Shown: positions 46,380 through 57,560 of the stretch, piece by piece
How positions within the stretch are numbered: the stretch's first letter is position 1
Layout of the letters: every line of letters begins with the position of its first letter
Assembly: GCA_036971475.1 (NCBI GenBank)
Contig: JBAIZL010000002.1
Location: 16,818,567 to 16,882,566, forward strand
DNA length: 64,000 nt
Reading direction: 5' to 3'
From: Prosapia bicincta
Lineage: Eukaryota; Arthropoda; Insecta; Hemiptera; Cercopidae
The notes under the pieces: generated by a model
The model's database searches: none
The model's input: only the letters and a program-made list of their open reading frames with translations
Told to the model about the DNA's origin: nothing
Translations under genes and position numbers: made by a program

Positions 46380-46905
46380 TAAACTAGTAGTTGAGAGTAA
46401 TGTTTTTACTATTTACTTTTGTATCTCAATGTTATCTAAAGCTTGTATTAGTATACGTCCTGATAATGGTACTAACAACGAAGGTACTAAAGGATTTTTC
46501 GTTCGTCTACATTATTGGGCCGACACTAAAACCAGTGTTAGAGTCTCGGCTGAGCCAAGTTATTGAACTCTCTTACGCGGTATAAAGTAGCAAACTTTAC
46601 GTTCGAAGAGGGATTCAAAGTTGCCTTGTTAGGAATTAAGTCTGAATCAAGCCAAGTTTGTTATCAAGAGAGATTTAGTTAAAGTTAAAGTTTAAGCAAG
46701 CAAAAATAATAGGAATTAACTTTCTATCATTGCTCCAAAATATTCAAACCGAAATAACTAATACAATTTATAATAATTAATTTTCAGTTTCTGAATTTTT
46801 TTAATTAATATATGTTTGAAATATTTTGCTACCAGAAAAAAGTAATTTACAGTCTTCTATAGGGAAATTGCAGTAGAATCAAAGTAAAGCTAGAGGTATA
46901 TTGTT
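46380..46905. other. Non-coding stretch
   Basis: Overlapping frames 46354-46585 look random. Nothing recognised. Confidence 0.35.
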
Positions 46906-46911
46906 TTTACT

Positions 46912-47004
46912 TACTTCTTTCTTCTTGCTGCGGACGTCCAGGGTCGTTTGACTCCGATGATCCGATGTCCATAATACGTTGCTCCAGATCAGGTCCAAAA
47001 CTGT
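46912..47004 (-). CDS. Weak candidate exon, minus strand
   Basis: Minus strand has an AG at AATAAACAG|TTTTGG (about 47004), then an open frame FGPDLEQRIMDIGSSESNDP followed by GRPQQEER, ending at AGAA|GTAAGT (46911), a consensus-perfect 5' splice site. The acceptor lacks a good pyrimidine tract. GC content is higher than the surroundings. No protein family recognised; may equally be part of an unknown repeat. Confidence 0.2.
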
Positions 47005-47009
47005 TTATT

Positions 47010-47448
47010 GGTTAATATTGTTCTCATGTTATTCTGATATCCCAGTGCAGACAGCAGACCTTGATGGAATTGGTGAGGAGCATCGCAGAAGGATATGCTC
47101 CAGGGGCTCCTCTGCTGTTCTACAGTTGGGGAATAGAGGAGATTCATTTAAATTCTATTTAAAAAGGTAGTTCTCATTCACAATATATCAGACCTATTCT
47201 CGTTCTGAAAAGGCGGCTGTGGATCTGGGAACTCCTTGACACATCTCTAGGTCATTTGGTTCTTTTGGTATGGCATAGAAAAAAAGAACCTTTGGCATAG
47301 ATCCACCTACCTTTGGTTCTTCTCAACATCGGTGGATCCATTTACCTCTAACTGATGCTTTCCCAGCACTCAGGCATTTCTTCAGGAAGTATTGTGATAA
47401 GAAAACCGGGCCCATTTTTGCTGCTCGCTTAGCGATTCTATCTGCTTT
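47010..47448. other. GC-richer segment left of the palindrome, unrecognised
   Basis: Several words look coding-like but no frame stays open and no family was recognised. It borders the left palindrome arm. Confidence 0.3.
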
Positions 47449-48679
47449 GGGTTGCAAATACACCCATCAGGGGCGCTGACCTCGGATACATAAAGACTGA
47501 CATAAAAGCGTACATAAAAAAAAAAGACTGACCTCGTTGTATCATTTTAACTACCTAAGCGGACGACCTCAAAACCGTCATGATTAATGTTATCTCGTAT
47601 GGAGTAGTCGTCAAAAAAAAAAAAAGCACCACCGCCACTATCCCTACCCTTAAGATATCGATATTGCATCCTGACAGACTCCGTCAGATTCCATGCTAAA
47701 ATACATACCGCATTGATTGCCCGAGCCACCGCTCATCCCAAGTGCAGCCCCGCCACTTCCTCCATCTTCTTGTTCTACTTCTGTAGTTTACTATTACATT
47801 AGACAAATAACTTTAAGAGAGGTAGGTCCAGACAGAGTATATCTGAAAAATACAAACGGATACAACCGGTTATTTCCATAATCAGATAACAAGCTCTGGT
47901 TAAAAACCTGGATATTATTTCAGCCTTCAGAATTATTCCTGAAACGTAATTGGTTTAGAAAAACCTGTATACGTAGGACTATAATCCTTATACTCCGTTA
48001 TAATTATGACGCGGTTTATCAGTGAGAGAGGTAAACCCAGACACTGTATAACTTGCCGGCAGTACATATTAGAATCCCTGTTTATATGAATTATTTACTA
48101 TTTTGAAAAGAAGAAAAAGCTGGAAAGCTATAGTAATTATTATGTCTTGAATTAACAATCTTGTAATGTAGAATATAATTTTGACCTGCGTTAGAAGGAG
48201 AATTTATGTTTTTAAATTAATTATAATAGAGTTTAAATTGTACAATAGTGTAGACTTACAGAAACCACAGCCGTAGAATGATATCTACGTGATAAGGAGG
48301 CTTCCGGTCTGAGTAGAATAGTTCATTCTAAATGGGTAAAGGAGGTTTAGAACATGTGCGCTGTGACGTCACCGCGCCTGTGATATGCAGCGCAGTTGTG
48401 CAGTTGTATTCGTTTGGGATAACATGTAAGTACTAATATAGTAATAACTTAAACATTACAATCATAAAGAGAAAAGATTTAACGTTAACGACACTCTATC
48501 ATTATCAAACTAACACTGCATTATTCGTTAAAGAGCTAAAATAATCTCCTAATGTTATATTAATTATTTGTAGTTACGTCTGAATTAAATGTTTGTCATA
48601 ATAAATAAAGCGGTACAACCTGTCGGTTACAAACACAAACAAATCTTATAAATACATACATGCGACTATACTGGTGACA

Positions 48680-49540
48680 ACATTAAAAGGTGCATACGTA
48701 TACAGGAGTCTGTGTATAAAAGTGGGTAAATTAATAGGTGACTACATGTACAGGTGACTAACTGTATAGGTGACCAATCAATAAAACTGATAAACCTATA
48801 TTGATATCATAAACTTGATGAGCTCATATAGGTGACTCATTATAGATATAGATGCCTGCGTATAGAGGTCTCTCCGTATACAGGCAACTACGTATACAAA
48901 TCACTGCTTTATACAATTATTTACACTTTTGACTAATTCTTAATGTTATGACTAATGTTAAAATAAGTATAGGCGGCCCACCTATATAGGTAACAGTACT
49001 CATAAAACCGTTAAACCTATATTTGTGTCATAAATGTACAGCCGACTAATGTAGTAGTAGCCAATGTATGCAGATGTTTAGGTTTACAGATGACAATGTG
49101 AACAGGTCGTTACATATACAGGGGATTAGGAATACAGGTGACTACGAATAGAAGGGACTACGTATATAAACAACTGAGTTATACAATTAATTACACTTTT
49201 ACTAATTTGTTCACTTTGACTACGTGTACAATTAGTTACGTATACATATGAGATATCTATTCATGTGACTACCGACACATCCAGGTGCTATCTATACAGG
49301 TGATAAAATATACACGTGACTATGTATACAGGTGTATGAAACTGTCTACATATATAAGTGGTTACGTATAGGTGTGTCTACATCCACAGGTGACTGGTGG
49401 TGTAATCGTGTTGCTACGTATACTAGTGAATAGAGGTGATTAAGTATACAAGTGACTACCTATACAGGTGACTTAAACCTTTAACTGACTTATATTTACA
49501 GGTGTCAAGAGTGTTCAGGCGACTAAAAATACAGGTAATA
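48680..49540. repeat. Degenerate ~20-bp GTGACTA-type repeats in the left arm
   Basis: Many variants of ACAGGTGACTACGTATAC with irregular spacing. Mirrored in the right arm at about 54020-54880. Resembles the subterminal repeat zones of large DNA transposons. Confidence 0.75.
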
Positions 49541-50389
49541 CATGCTCATCTTGAGCACTATTAAAATACATCACACCATGTCAACAGCCTGGATTTTACT
49601 AAATTCTCGTAAACCCTCACTAAACGTGTAATCTCTTGTAACCCTGTTCTTCCATTTCATCGAATTACAGTAGTGATGTCAAAGTATCCGGTTTGTTTAT
49701 TTCTAATCTTTAACCATTCTCATTAGTTTTACTTTAATTCGGATTTCTGGACGTTAAGAGGAGGTAAATTTATGAGATGCATTTATATAATTTGTTGTAA
49801 CAATTTTTCCGTCTCTTTATGTAACGATAAACTTAATTCCATTCTCTAATCTTACGTACCTAACCGCTAGTAGCGCTGATGTGTTACAAGATTTTATAAA
49901 CCTTAAAAGAAATGAATACGTTCAATGTAACTTTATTTATTTTAAAACAGTTTTTGTCTAATTTATGTGAGTAGAAAGTGAAACTATCTATTTGATTGTT
50001 ATTTACAAATCTAGGCTATTATCTCAAATTCTAATATCCTAAACAATATTAATTCATTAAATTAAAATTATAATTAAAATAATTCATTAAATCTATCTCA
50101 TTCTAATTTTTACTATCTATGTTTCTAACCTAGTTCAGTTTAGTATATACAATATCAAGAGCACAGTGCTACAACATATTACAACGAAATTATTGAAAAC
50201 AACTCCACAAATACCACAAAATAATAAAAAACAGCTTCTAATACAAGGTAACTAAGATTAAACCCATATGTACATGATCATGTCGTCTTATCATCAGATA
50301 TGTATTCCGTGCCTATTTCCAAATACTTTAGTCATATTGTAATTATAAACAATGCGATACAGTCATTATGCCATTAGTTTGAGTGAAAT

Positions 50390-51240
50390 ACAGGTGTAGA
50401 TTAGGTTTAGTGACGAAGGTGAATTTCCATGATTTTTTACATATATTCCCAGCGCATGCGATGGTACTTAGATAGTCTTGTAATTATAATTAATGGTATA
50501 CATGCATTAAATCATTTGTTTGAGATGTGTACAAGGGTATAGCAGTTTTAGTGTAGAAGGTTCCATGTTTAATAATGCATGTATTTTCTGCACATGCGCA
50601 AATACTTAGATAATCTTGTAATATCAGGCAATGCTATACATACGTTAAATCATTTGATTGAGATGTGTACAAGGGTATAACAGCTTTAGTGAAGAAGGTT
50701 CCATGTTTAATAATGCATGTATTTTCTGCGCATGCGCAAATACTTAGATAATCTTGTAATATCAGGCAATGCTATACATACGTTAAATCATTTGATTGAG
50801 ATGTGTACAAGGGTATAACAGCTTTAGTGAAGAAGGTTCCATGTTTAATAATGCATGTATTCTCTGCGCATGCGCAAATACTCAGATAGTCTTGTAATTA
50901 TAACCAATGCTATACATGCGTTAAGTCATTTGTTTCTCTGCGCATGCGCAAATACTTAGATAATCTTGTAATGTTAGGCAATGCTATACATGCATTAAAT
51001 CATTTGCTTGAGATGTGTACAAGGGTATAGCAACTTTAGTGAAGAAGGTTCCATGTTACCTAATGCATGTATTCTCTGCGCATGCGCAAATACTTACGGA
51101 GTTTAGTAATATTAATCAATGCGCTACAGTCATTAGGTCATTTGCTTGAGAGGTGTACGAGTGTATATTATCTCTAGTGAAGAGGGAGATTTTTCTTAGT
51201 ACATGTACTCCCTGCCTATGTACAAATACTTTTGTAGTAT
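50390..51240. repeat. ~138-bp tandem repeats in the left arm, with GCGCATGCGC cores
   Basis: About six units; the word TGAGATGTGTACAAGGGTAT recurs at 50520, 50659 and 50797. Each unit carries TCTGCGCATGCGCAAATACT, whose TGCGCATGCGCA core is a perfect palindrome. Mirrored at about 52330-53170. Confidence 0.85.
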
Positions 51241-51356
51241 AGTAATAGTAAGCTATACGATACAATCGTTAACTCATTTGTTTGAGAGTTTTGTGTGATA
51301 AAACTTAGGTGTGTTGTAGCGTTACAACCGTTAAGCCAATCCTTGACAAACACACA

Positions 51357-51359
<3 letters not shown>

Positions 51360-51394
<35 letters not shown>

Positions 51395-51415
51395 ACGCAC
51401 GCACGCGCACACACG

Positions 51416-51447
<32 letters not shown>

Positions 51448-51450
51448 TTT
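51360..51450. repeat. (CA)n microsatellite with CACG variants at the palindrome centre
   Basis: The left palindrome boundary (51407) lies inside it; the right arm resumes from the same repeat type at 52156. Confidence 0.9.
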
Positions 51451-52155
51451 AATTTAAAGGAACATACTTTCTACTGAACAAAATTAATCTCACGGCATTT
51501 CAACTTTGATTGTAGAACCTGTTACGCTGCTGCTAAGTGGAGAACGGGCAAGAGCTAGACATAATGGCTGTAAGGCTTATCTCTAGTAATGAATCATATG
51601 TAAAAAAGTTCCGTATGTACGGAAATAGTTTTTTGTTCAAATTTAATTTACCACCTGACGATGTGGAGGAAACTGAGTGGATTAAAAAAGGGCTTGCCGA
51701 TATTGTCGACAAGATGAAATCAGACACGAATGAGGAGGACCAACTGGGGTTCACGATGACAAGTTTAAATTTCAAAAATCGAGAACCGGGCTATGTTGCA
51801 TTCCGTCAGGCTGATCAAATCACTTCTGATATACTTTGGCAAGTAATTGGTGGGATTATTCAAAGTAATTTGATAGGTTTTGGTTCGAGTGACACCTTCA
51901 AGATTACCTGTACCAAAGTCAGAGTACCACAGGGTCGAGGACGTATAGCGCCTATTAATAGCTACGATGAAGAGTGTCGCAGGAGAAGAGGAATAGTGGT
52001 TATTAAAAATGCCGACTCGCTTCCGTGTTCGCTTGTTGTTGCAAAAGCGTACGTCGACAAAGATCCTAATTATTGTGACATCAGACTCAACGTGAGAAAT
52101 ATACAGATGATAAAAGCTCAACAGTTAAGGAACAATGCTGACGTTGAGATATCAA
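51408..52155. other. Unique 748-bp spacer of the palindrome
   Basis: The only single-copy part of the 8.66-kb structure. Holds the remainder of the CA microsatellite, a short 5' leader and the polB fragment. Confidence 0.85.
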
Positions 52156-52168
52156 CGCGTGCGTGCGT

Positions 52169-52206
<38 letters not shown>

Positions 52207-52232
52207 TGTGTGTTTGTCAAGGATTGGCTTAA
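51564..52232 (+). CDS. N-terminal fragment of a Maverick/Polinton-type protein-primed DNA polymerase B, truncated
   Basis: Would be the replicative polymerase of a Maverick/Polinton element or related adintovirus-like element; only the region before the exonuclease and palm domains is present. The start is most likely ATG 51564 (MAVRLISSNESYVKKFRMYG); an in-frame GTG at 51537 gives nine extra residues. Recognisable blocks in order: YVKKFRMY at about residue 12, a TMTSLNFKNREPGYVAFRQA block (about 66-85) with QSNLIGFGSSDTF, RVPQGRGR (about 120), then RRRGIVVIKNADS...LVVAKAYVDKDP (about 140-170) and RNIQMIKAQQLRN, which match the pattern xxIVxIKNxDxLCxxRALVVAxA at the N-terminus of Maverick polymerases. 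The Cys-Leu-x-Arg part is altered (LPCSL, one codon shorter). At 52156 the frame runs into the right palindrome arm and ends in a (GT)n-coded Cys/Val tail with stop 52230-52232. The opposite-strand frames are shadows. Confidence 0.65.
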
Positions 52233-53249
52233 CGGTTGTAACGCTACAACACACCTAAGTTTTATCACACAAAACTCTCAAACAAATGAGTTAACGATTG
52301 TATCGTATAGCTTACTATTACTATACTACAAAAGTATTTGTACATAGGCAGGGAGTACATGTACTAAGAAAAATCTCCCTCTTCACTAGAGATAATATAC
52401 ACTCGTACACCTCTCAAGCAAATGACCTAATGACTGTAGCGCATTGATTAATATTACTAAACTCCGTAAGTATTTGCGCATGCGCAGAGAATACATGCAT
52501 TAGGTAACATGGAACCTTCTTCACTAAAGTTGCTATACCCTTGTACACATCTCAAGCAAATGATTTAATGCATGTATAGCATTGCCTAACATTACAAGAT
52601 TATCTAAGTATTTGCGCATGCGCAGAGAAACAAATGACGCATGTATAGCATTGGTTATAATTACAAGACTATCTGAGTATTTGCGCATGCGCAGAGAATA
52701 CATGCATTATTAAACATGGAACCTTCTTCACTAAAGCTGTTATACCCTTGTACACATCTCAATCAAATGATTTAACGTATGTATAGCATTGCCTGATATT
52801 ACAAGATTATCTAAGTATTTGCGCATGTGCAGAAAATACATGCATTATTAAACATGGAACCTTCTTCACTAAAGCTGTTATACCCTTGTACACATCTCAA
52901 TCAAATGATTTAACGTATGTATAGCATTGCCTGATATTACAAGATTATCTAAGTATTTGCGCATGTGCAGAAAATACATGCATTATTAAACATGGAACCT
53001 TCTACACTAAAACTGCTATACCCTTGTACACATCTCAAACAAATGATTTAATGCATGTATACCATTAATTATAATTACAAGACTATCTAAGTACCATCGC
53101 ATGCGCTGGGAATATATGTAAAAAATCATGGAAATTCACCTTCGTCACTAAACCTAATCTACACCTGTATTTCACTCAAACTAATGGCATAATGACTGTA
53201 TCGCATTGTTTATAATTACAATATGACTAAAGTATTTGGAAATAGGCAC

Positions 53250-53370
53250 GGAATACATATCTGATGATAAGACGACATGATCATGTACATATGGGTTTAA
53301 TCTTAGTTACCTTGTATTAGAAGCTGTTTTTTATTATTTTGTGGTATTTGTGGAGTTGTTTTCAATAATT
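53250..53370 (+). ncRNA. Hammerhead-like H2 cassette in the right arm
   Basis: CTGATGATAAGACGACATGA, TCATGTACATATGGG and TTACCTTGTATTAGAAGC, collinear with 19858-19960 but without the GAAA before TGTAC. Mirror copy at 50190-50310 on the minus strand. Confidence 0.25.
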
Positions 53371-54019
53371 TCGTTGTAATATGTTGTAGCACTGTGCTCT
53401 TGATATTGTATATACTAAACTGAACTAGGTTAGAAACATAGATAGTAAAAATTAGAATGAGATAGATTTAATGAATTATTTTAATTATAATTTTAATTTA
53501 ATGAATTAATATTGTTTAGGATATTAGAATTTGAGATAATAGCCTAGATTTGTAAATAACAATCAAATAGATAGTTTCACTTTCTACCCACATAAATTAG
53601 ACAAAAACTGTTTTAAAATAAATAAAGTTACATTGAACGTATTCATTTCTTTTAAGGTTTATAAAATCTTGTAACACATCAGCGCTACTAGCGGTTAGGT
53701 ACGTAAGATTAGAGAATGGAATTAAGTTTATCGTTACATAAAGAGACGGAAAAATTGTTACAACAAATTATATAAATGCATCTCATAAATTTACCTCCTC
53801 TTAACGTCCAGAAATCCGAATTAAAGTAAAACTAATGAGAATGGTTAAAGATTAGAAATAAACAAACCGGATACTTTGACATCACTACTGTAATTCGATG
53901 AAATGGAAGAACAGGGTTACAAGAGATTACACGTTTAGTGAGGGTTTACGAGAATTTAGTAAAATCCAGGCTGTTGACATGGTGTGATGTATTTTAATAG
54001 TGCTCAAGATGAGCATGTA

Positions 54020-54880
54020 TTACCTGTATTTTTAGTCGCCTGAACACTCTTGACACCTGTAAATATAAGTCAGTTAAAGGTTTAAGTCACCTGTATAGGT
54101 AGTCACTTGTATACTTAATCACCTCTATTCACTAGTATACGTAGCAACACGATTACACCACCAGTCACCTGTGGATGTAGACACACCTATACGTAACCAC
54201 TTATATATGTAGACAGTTTCATACACCTGTATACATAGTCACGTGTATATTTTATCACCTGTATAGATAGCACCTGGATGTGTCGGTAGTCACATGAATA
54301 GATATCTCATATGTATACGTAACTAATTGTACACGTAGTCAAAGTGAACAAATTAGTAAAAGTGTAATTAATTGTATAACTCAGTTGTTTATATACGTAG
54401 TCCCTTCTATTCGTAGTCACCTGTATTCCTAATCCCCTGTATATGTAACGACCTGTTCACATTGTCATCTGTAAACCTAAACATCTGCATACATTGGCTA
54501 CTACTACATTAGTCGGCTGTACATTTATGACACAAATATAGGTTTAACGGTTTTATGAGTACTGTTACCTATATAGGTGGGCCGCCTATACTTATTTTAA
54601 CATTAGTCATAACATTAAGAATTAGTCAAAAGTGTAAATAATTGTATAAAGCAGTGATTTGTATACGTAGTTGCCTGTATACGGAGAGACCTCTATACGC
54701 AGGCATCTATATCTATAATGAGTCACCTATATGAGCTCATCAAGTTTATGATATCAATATAGGTTTATCAGTTTTATTGATTGGTCACCTATACAGTTAG
54801 TCACCTGTACATGTAGTCACCTATTAATTTACCCACTTTTATACACAGACTCCTGTATACGTATGCACCTTTTAATGTTG
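54020..54880. repeat. Degenerate ~20-bp GTGACTA-type repeats, right arm
   Basis: Mirror of 48680-49540. Confidence 0.75.
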
Positions 54881-55770
54881 TCACCAGTATAGTCGCATGT
54901 ATGTATTTATAAGATTTGTTTGTGTTTGTAACCGACAGGTTGTACCGCTTTATTTATTATGACAAACATTTAATTCAGACGTAACTACAAATAATTAATA
55001 TAACATTAGGAGATTATTTTAGCTCTTTAACGAATAATGCAGTGTTAGTTTGATAATGATAGAGTGTCGTTAACGTTAAATTTTTTCTCTTTATGATTGT
55101 AATGTTTAAGTTATTACTATATTAGTACTTACATGTTATCCCAAACGAATACAACTGCACAACTGCGCTGCATATCACAGGCGCGGTGACGTCACAGCGC
55201 ACATGTTCTAAACCTCCTTTACCCATTTAGAATGAACTATTCTACTCAGACCGGAAGCCTCCTTATCACGTAGATATCATTCTACGGCTGTGGTTTCTGT
55301 AAGTCTACACTATTGTACAATTTAAACTCTATTATAATTAATTTAAAAACATAAATTCTCCTTCTAACGCAGGTCAAAATTATATTCTACATTACAAGAT
55401 TGTTAATTCAAGACATAATAATTACTATAGCTTTCCAGCTTTTTCTTCTTTTGAAAATAGTAAATAATTCATATAAACAGGGATTCTAATATGTACTGCC
55501 GGGAAGTTATACAGTGTCTGGGTTTACCTCTCTCACTGATAAACCGCGTCATAATTATAACGGAGTATAAGGATTATAGTCCTACGTATACAGGTTTTTC
55601 TAAAACAATTACGTTTCAGGAATAATTCTGAAGGCTGAAATAATATCCAGGTTTTTAACCAGAGCTTGTTATCTGATTATGGAAATAACCGGTTGTATCC
55701 GTTTGTATTTTTCAGATATACTCTGTCTGGACCTACCTCTCTTAAAGTTATTTGTCTAATGTAATAGTAA

Positions 55771-55908
55771 ACTACAGAAGTAGAACAAGAAGATGGAGGA
55801 AGTGGCGGGGCTGCACTTGGGATGAGCGGTGGCTCGGGCAATCAATGCGGTATGTATTTTAGCATGGAATCTGACGGAGTCTGTCAGGATGCAATATCGA
55901 TATCTTAA
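55771..55908 (+). other. Short Gly/Ser-rich open stretch in the right arm
   Basis: 45 codons between stops, read EDGGSGGAALGMSGGSGNQC and on to MESDGVCQDAISIS. Present also, mirrored, near the outer end of the left arm. Could be a decayed exon of the element or chance; the Gly-rich composition in AT-rich surroundings is the only reason to list it. Confidence 0.2.
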
Positions 55909-56108
55909 GGGTAGGGATAGTGGCGGTGGTGCTCTTTTTTTTTTTGACGACTACTCCATACGAGATAACATTAATCATGACGGTTTTGAGGTCGTCCGCT
56001 TAGGTAGTTAAAATGATACAACGAGGTCAGTCTTTTTTTTTATGTACGCTTTTATGTCAGTCTTTATGTATCCGAGGTCAGCGCCCCTGATGGGTGTATT
56101 TGCAACCC

Positions 56109-56505
56109 CTTTTCCGTAGGGATGTGTAGGTCTGAGCAGGTACAGGCTTTTTCGTTGTTTTTTCCTTTATTAGGGTAGGAAATACCCACGACAGAGCATG
56201 CAGGAGGTCGGAGACTAACCTTATGCTACGAGATATTGGAGATATTATTATTTCACCTTTACACATAACAGTTAGGAGTGCAGGTGTATAGATAACCTTG
56301 TATATTTGCTACACATAATATTACGCATTACAGATAATCAACCTTGTTATTCGGGAACAGACATAGAGTTTGGTGTACTGATATTCATACTCTTCACACA
56401 TCTCCCTTCTGCTGGTGCGCCTGCAGCAACGCGTCCGTGTGTTGGGTGTCCGTCAGGCGTTAGCCTACCGATTCCCACACAGACAGTTGAGTATTTGAAC
56501 TTCCC
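56109..56505. other. Non-coding stretch outside the right arm
   Basis: Somewhat GC-richer; no motif recognised. Confidence 0.35.
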
Positions 56506-56507
56506 AC

Positions 56508-56822
56508 GCTTATGGGCGTCGCCATCTTGGATAGGGGTTGGGGTAGCAAATCCGGCTTTCCTATTAGCTTGGTGTAAATGTTGTTCCCGCGCTTATGGGC
56601 GTCGCCATCTTGGAAAGGGGTTGGGGGTAGCAAATCCGGCTTTCCTATTAGCTTGGTGTAAATGTTGTTCCCGCGCTTATGGGCGCCGCCATCTTGGAAA
56701 GGGGTTGGGGTAGCAAATCCGGCTTTCCTATTGGCTTGGTGTAAATGTTGTTCCCGCGCTTATGGGCGCCGCCATCTTGGATAGGGGTGGGGGTAACAAA
56801 TCCGGCTTTCCTATTGGCTCAC
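56508..56822 (+). repeat. 83-bp tandem repeat, about four copies
   Basis: Unit starts at 56508, 56591, 56675 and 56758, each GCTTATGGGCG(C/T)CGCCATCTTGG, AAAGGGGTTGGGG, AGCAAATCCGGCTTTCCTAT. Each unit carries one GCCATCTTGG, a YY1/Pho-type core. GC-rich against its surroundings; could act as a regulatory element, which is inference. The 135-codon frame across it is periodic and not taken as a gene. Confidence 0.9.
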
Positions 56823-57160
56823 TCCCAAGTGACCCGTCTCAACAATAGCCTTCTCTACTCATGTGCAAGGCGCTCTTGGGGTCAGTGAGTATACAGAATT
56901 TATTTGCCTGAAATTGAAGACAGTTTACCAAGGCTGCATTAATTGCCAGCAACTCTGTATCGACACTGGAGGCCACATTCGCTGGTATATAAAATTCTTT
57001 TTTGGTTATAGTAGCCCGCTCCTAACGGGTTTTGGACTAGGTCTATTTACCCTATTGAACATTGCTTTTCAACTCGTTTTTCCATGAGACTGTTTTCTTG
57101 AAACGTATTAGATGGACATAATCATACAATTTTGCGATAACTTCCATCAGGTTACGCTAT
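56823..57160. other. Non-coding stretch after the 83-bp repeat
   Basis: The 74-codon plus frame at 56863-57087 has a hydrophobic C-terminal half but no recognisable family. Confidence 0.3.
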
Positions 57161-57164
57161 GAGT

Positions 57165-57560
57165 CACCTCAAAGTGAATTAAATGATAACATGTGATTTC
57201 ATGTAACAGCTGAAATATATCAGGTTAGTAAGGTTATTATTACATAAGCTTGAACAGTTAATAATTATAATAATTTATTTAAATTTTGGCAAATCTAAAT
57301 AAAAATAATTCATTAACGATAATATTAAGTTATGTAATTTTAATCCAATTTTTTTAATGAAAACATTCTTATAATGATAATGTCGTTGGATAATGTTCAG
57401 CTGATTCCACACTACGTGAAATAAAATGTTTTTTTTCAATTCAAAATTTCTGTAGACGTGGCTATAAATGTTTTTACTTCTGTCGACACTTCTGCGAGTG
57501 CCACAATCTAATTTTTATATCTAAATTTGTCTAGTTTAATAGTAGAGTTGTTTCATGAAC
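57165..57560 (+). repeat. Interspersed repeat, short copy of 34313-35100
   Basis: CACCTCAAAGTGAATTAAAT, ATGATAACATGTGATTTCAT, ATGAAAACATTCTTA, TTCAAAATTTCTGTAGACGT, GGCTATAAATG in order. Confidence 0.5.

Larger units (their letters stand above)
47449..51407 (+). repeat. Left arm of the 8.66-kb palindrome
   Basis: From GGGTTGCAAATACACCC inward to a CA/CG microsatellite ending GCACGCACGCG, this is the reverse complement of 52156-56108. Arm lengths differ by only about 6 bp, and segments compared by eye differ by scattered single bases and small indels. Contents from outside in: a short Gly/Ser-rich open stretch (minus strand), AT-rich sequence, a zone of degenerate AGGTGACTACGTATAC repeats (48680-49540), an H2 hammerhead-like cassette (50190-50310, minus), and ~138-bp tandem units with GCGCATGCGC palindromes (50390-51240). 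No 6-bp flanking duplication is evident. Confidence 0.9.
52156..56108 (-). repeat. Right arm of the 8.66-kb palindrome
   Basis: Reverse complement of 47449-51407. Small differences seen: TTAAG present in the left arm (about 50920) and absent at the matching right-arm site (near 52640), a C/G change near 48056 against 55502, and poly-A/T length changes. The arms are therefore distinct sequences, not one copied call. The outer end stops at GTATTTGCAACCC (56108); flanks outside do not match. Confidence 0.9.

Noticed and set aside
47547..47729. 60-codon frame also present at 55829-56011
   Set aside because: Seen twice only because the arms mirror each other; no motif, and a poly-Phe run comes from a homopolymer.
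51216..51446. Frames reading through the palindrome microsatellite (also 52135-52347)
   Set aside because: Mirror images of each other and built on (GT)n.
47449..56108. Maverick ends with a 6-bp target duplication
   Set aside because: Looked for at both outer ends; flanks (CTGCTTT left, CTTTTCC right) show no convincing duplication, so intact element ends cannot be claimed.
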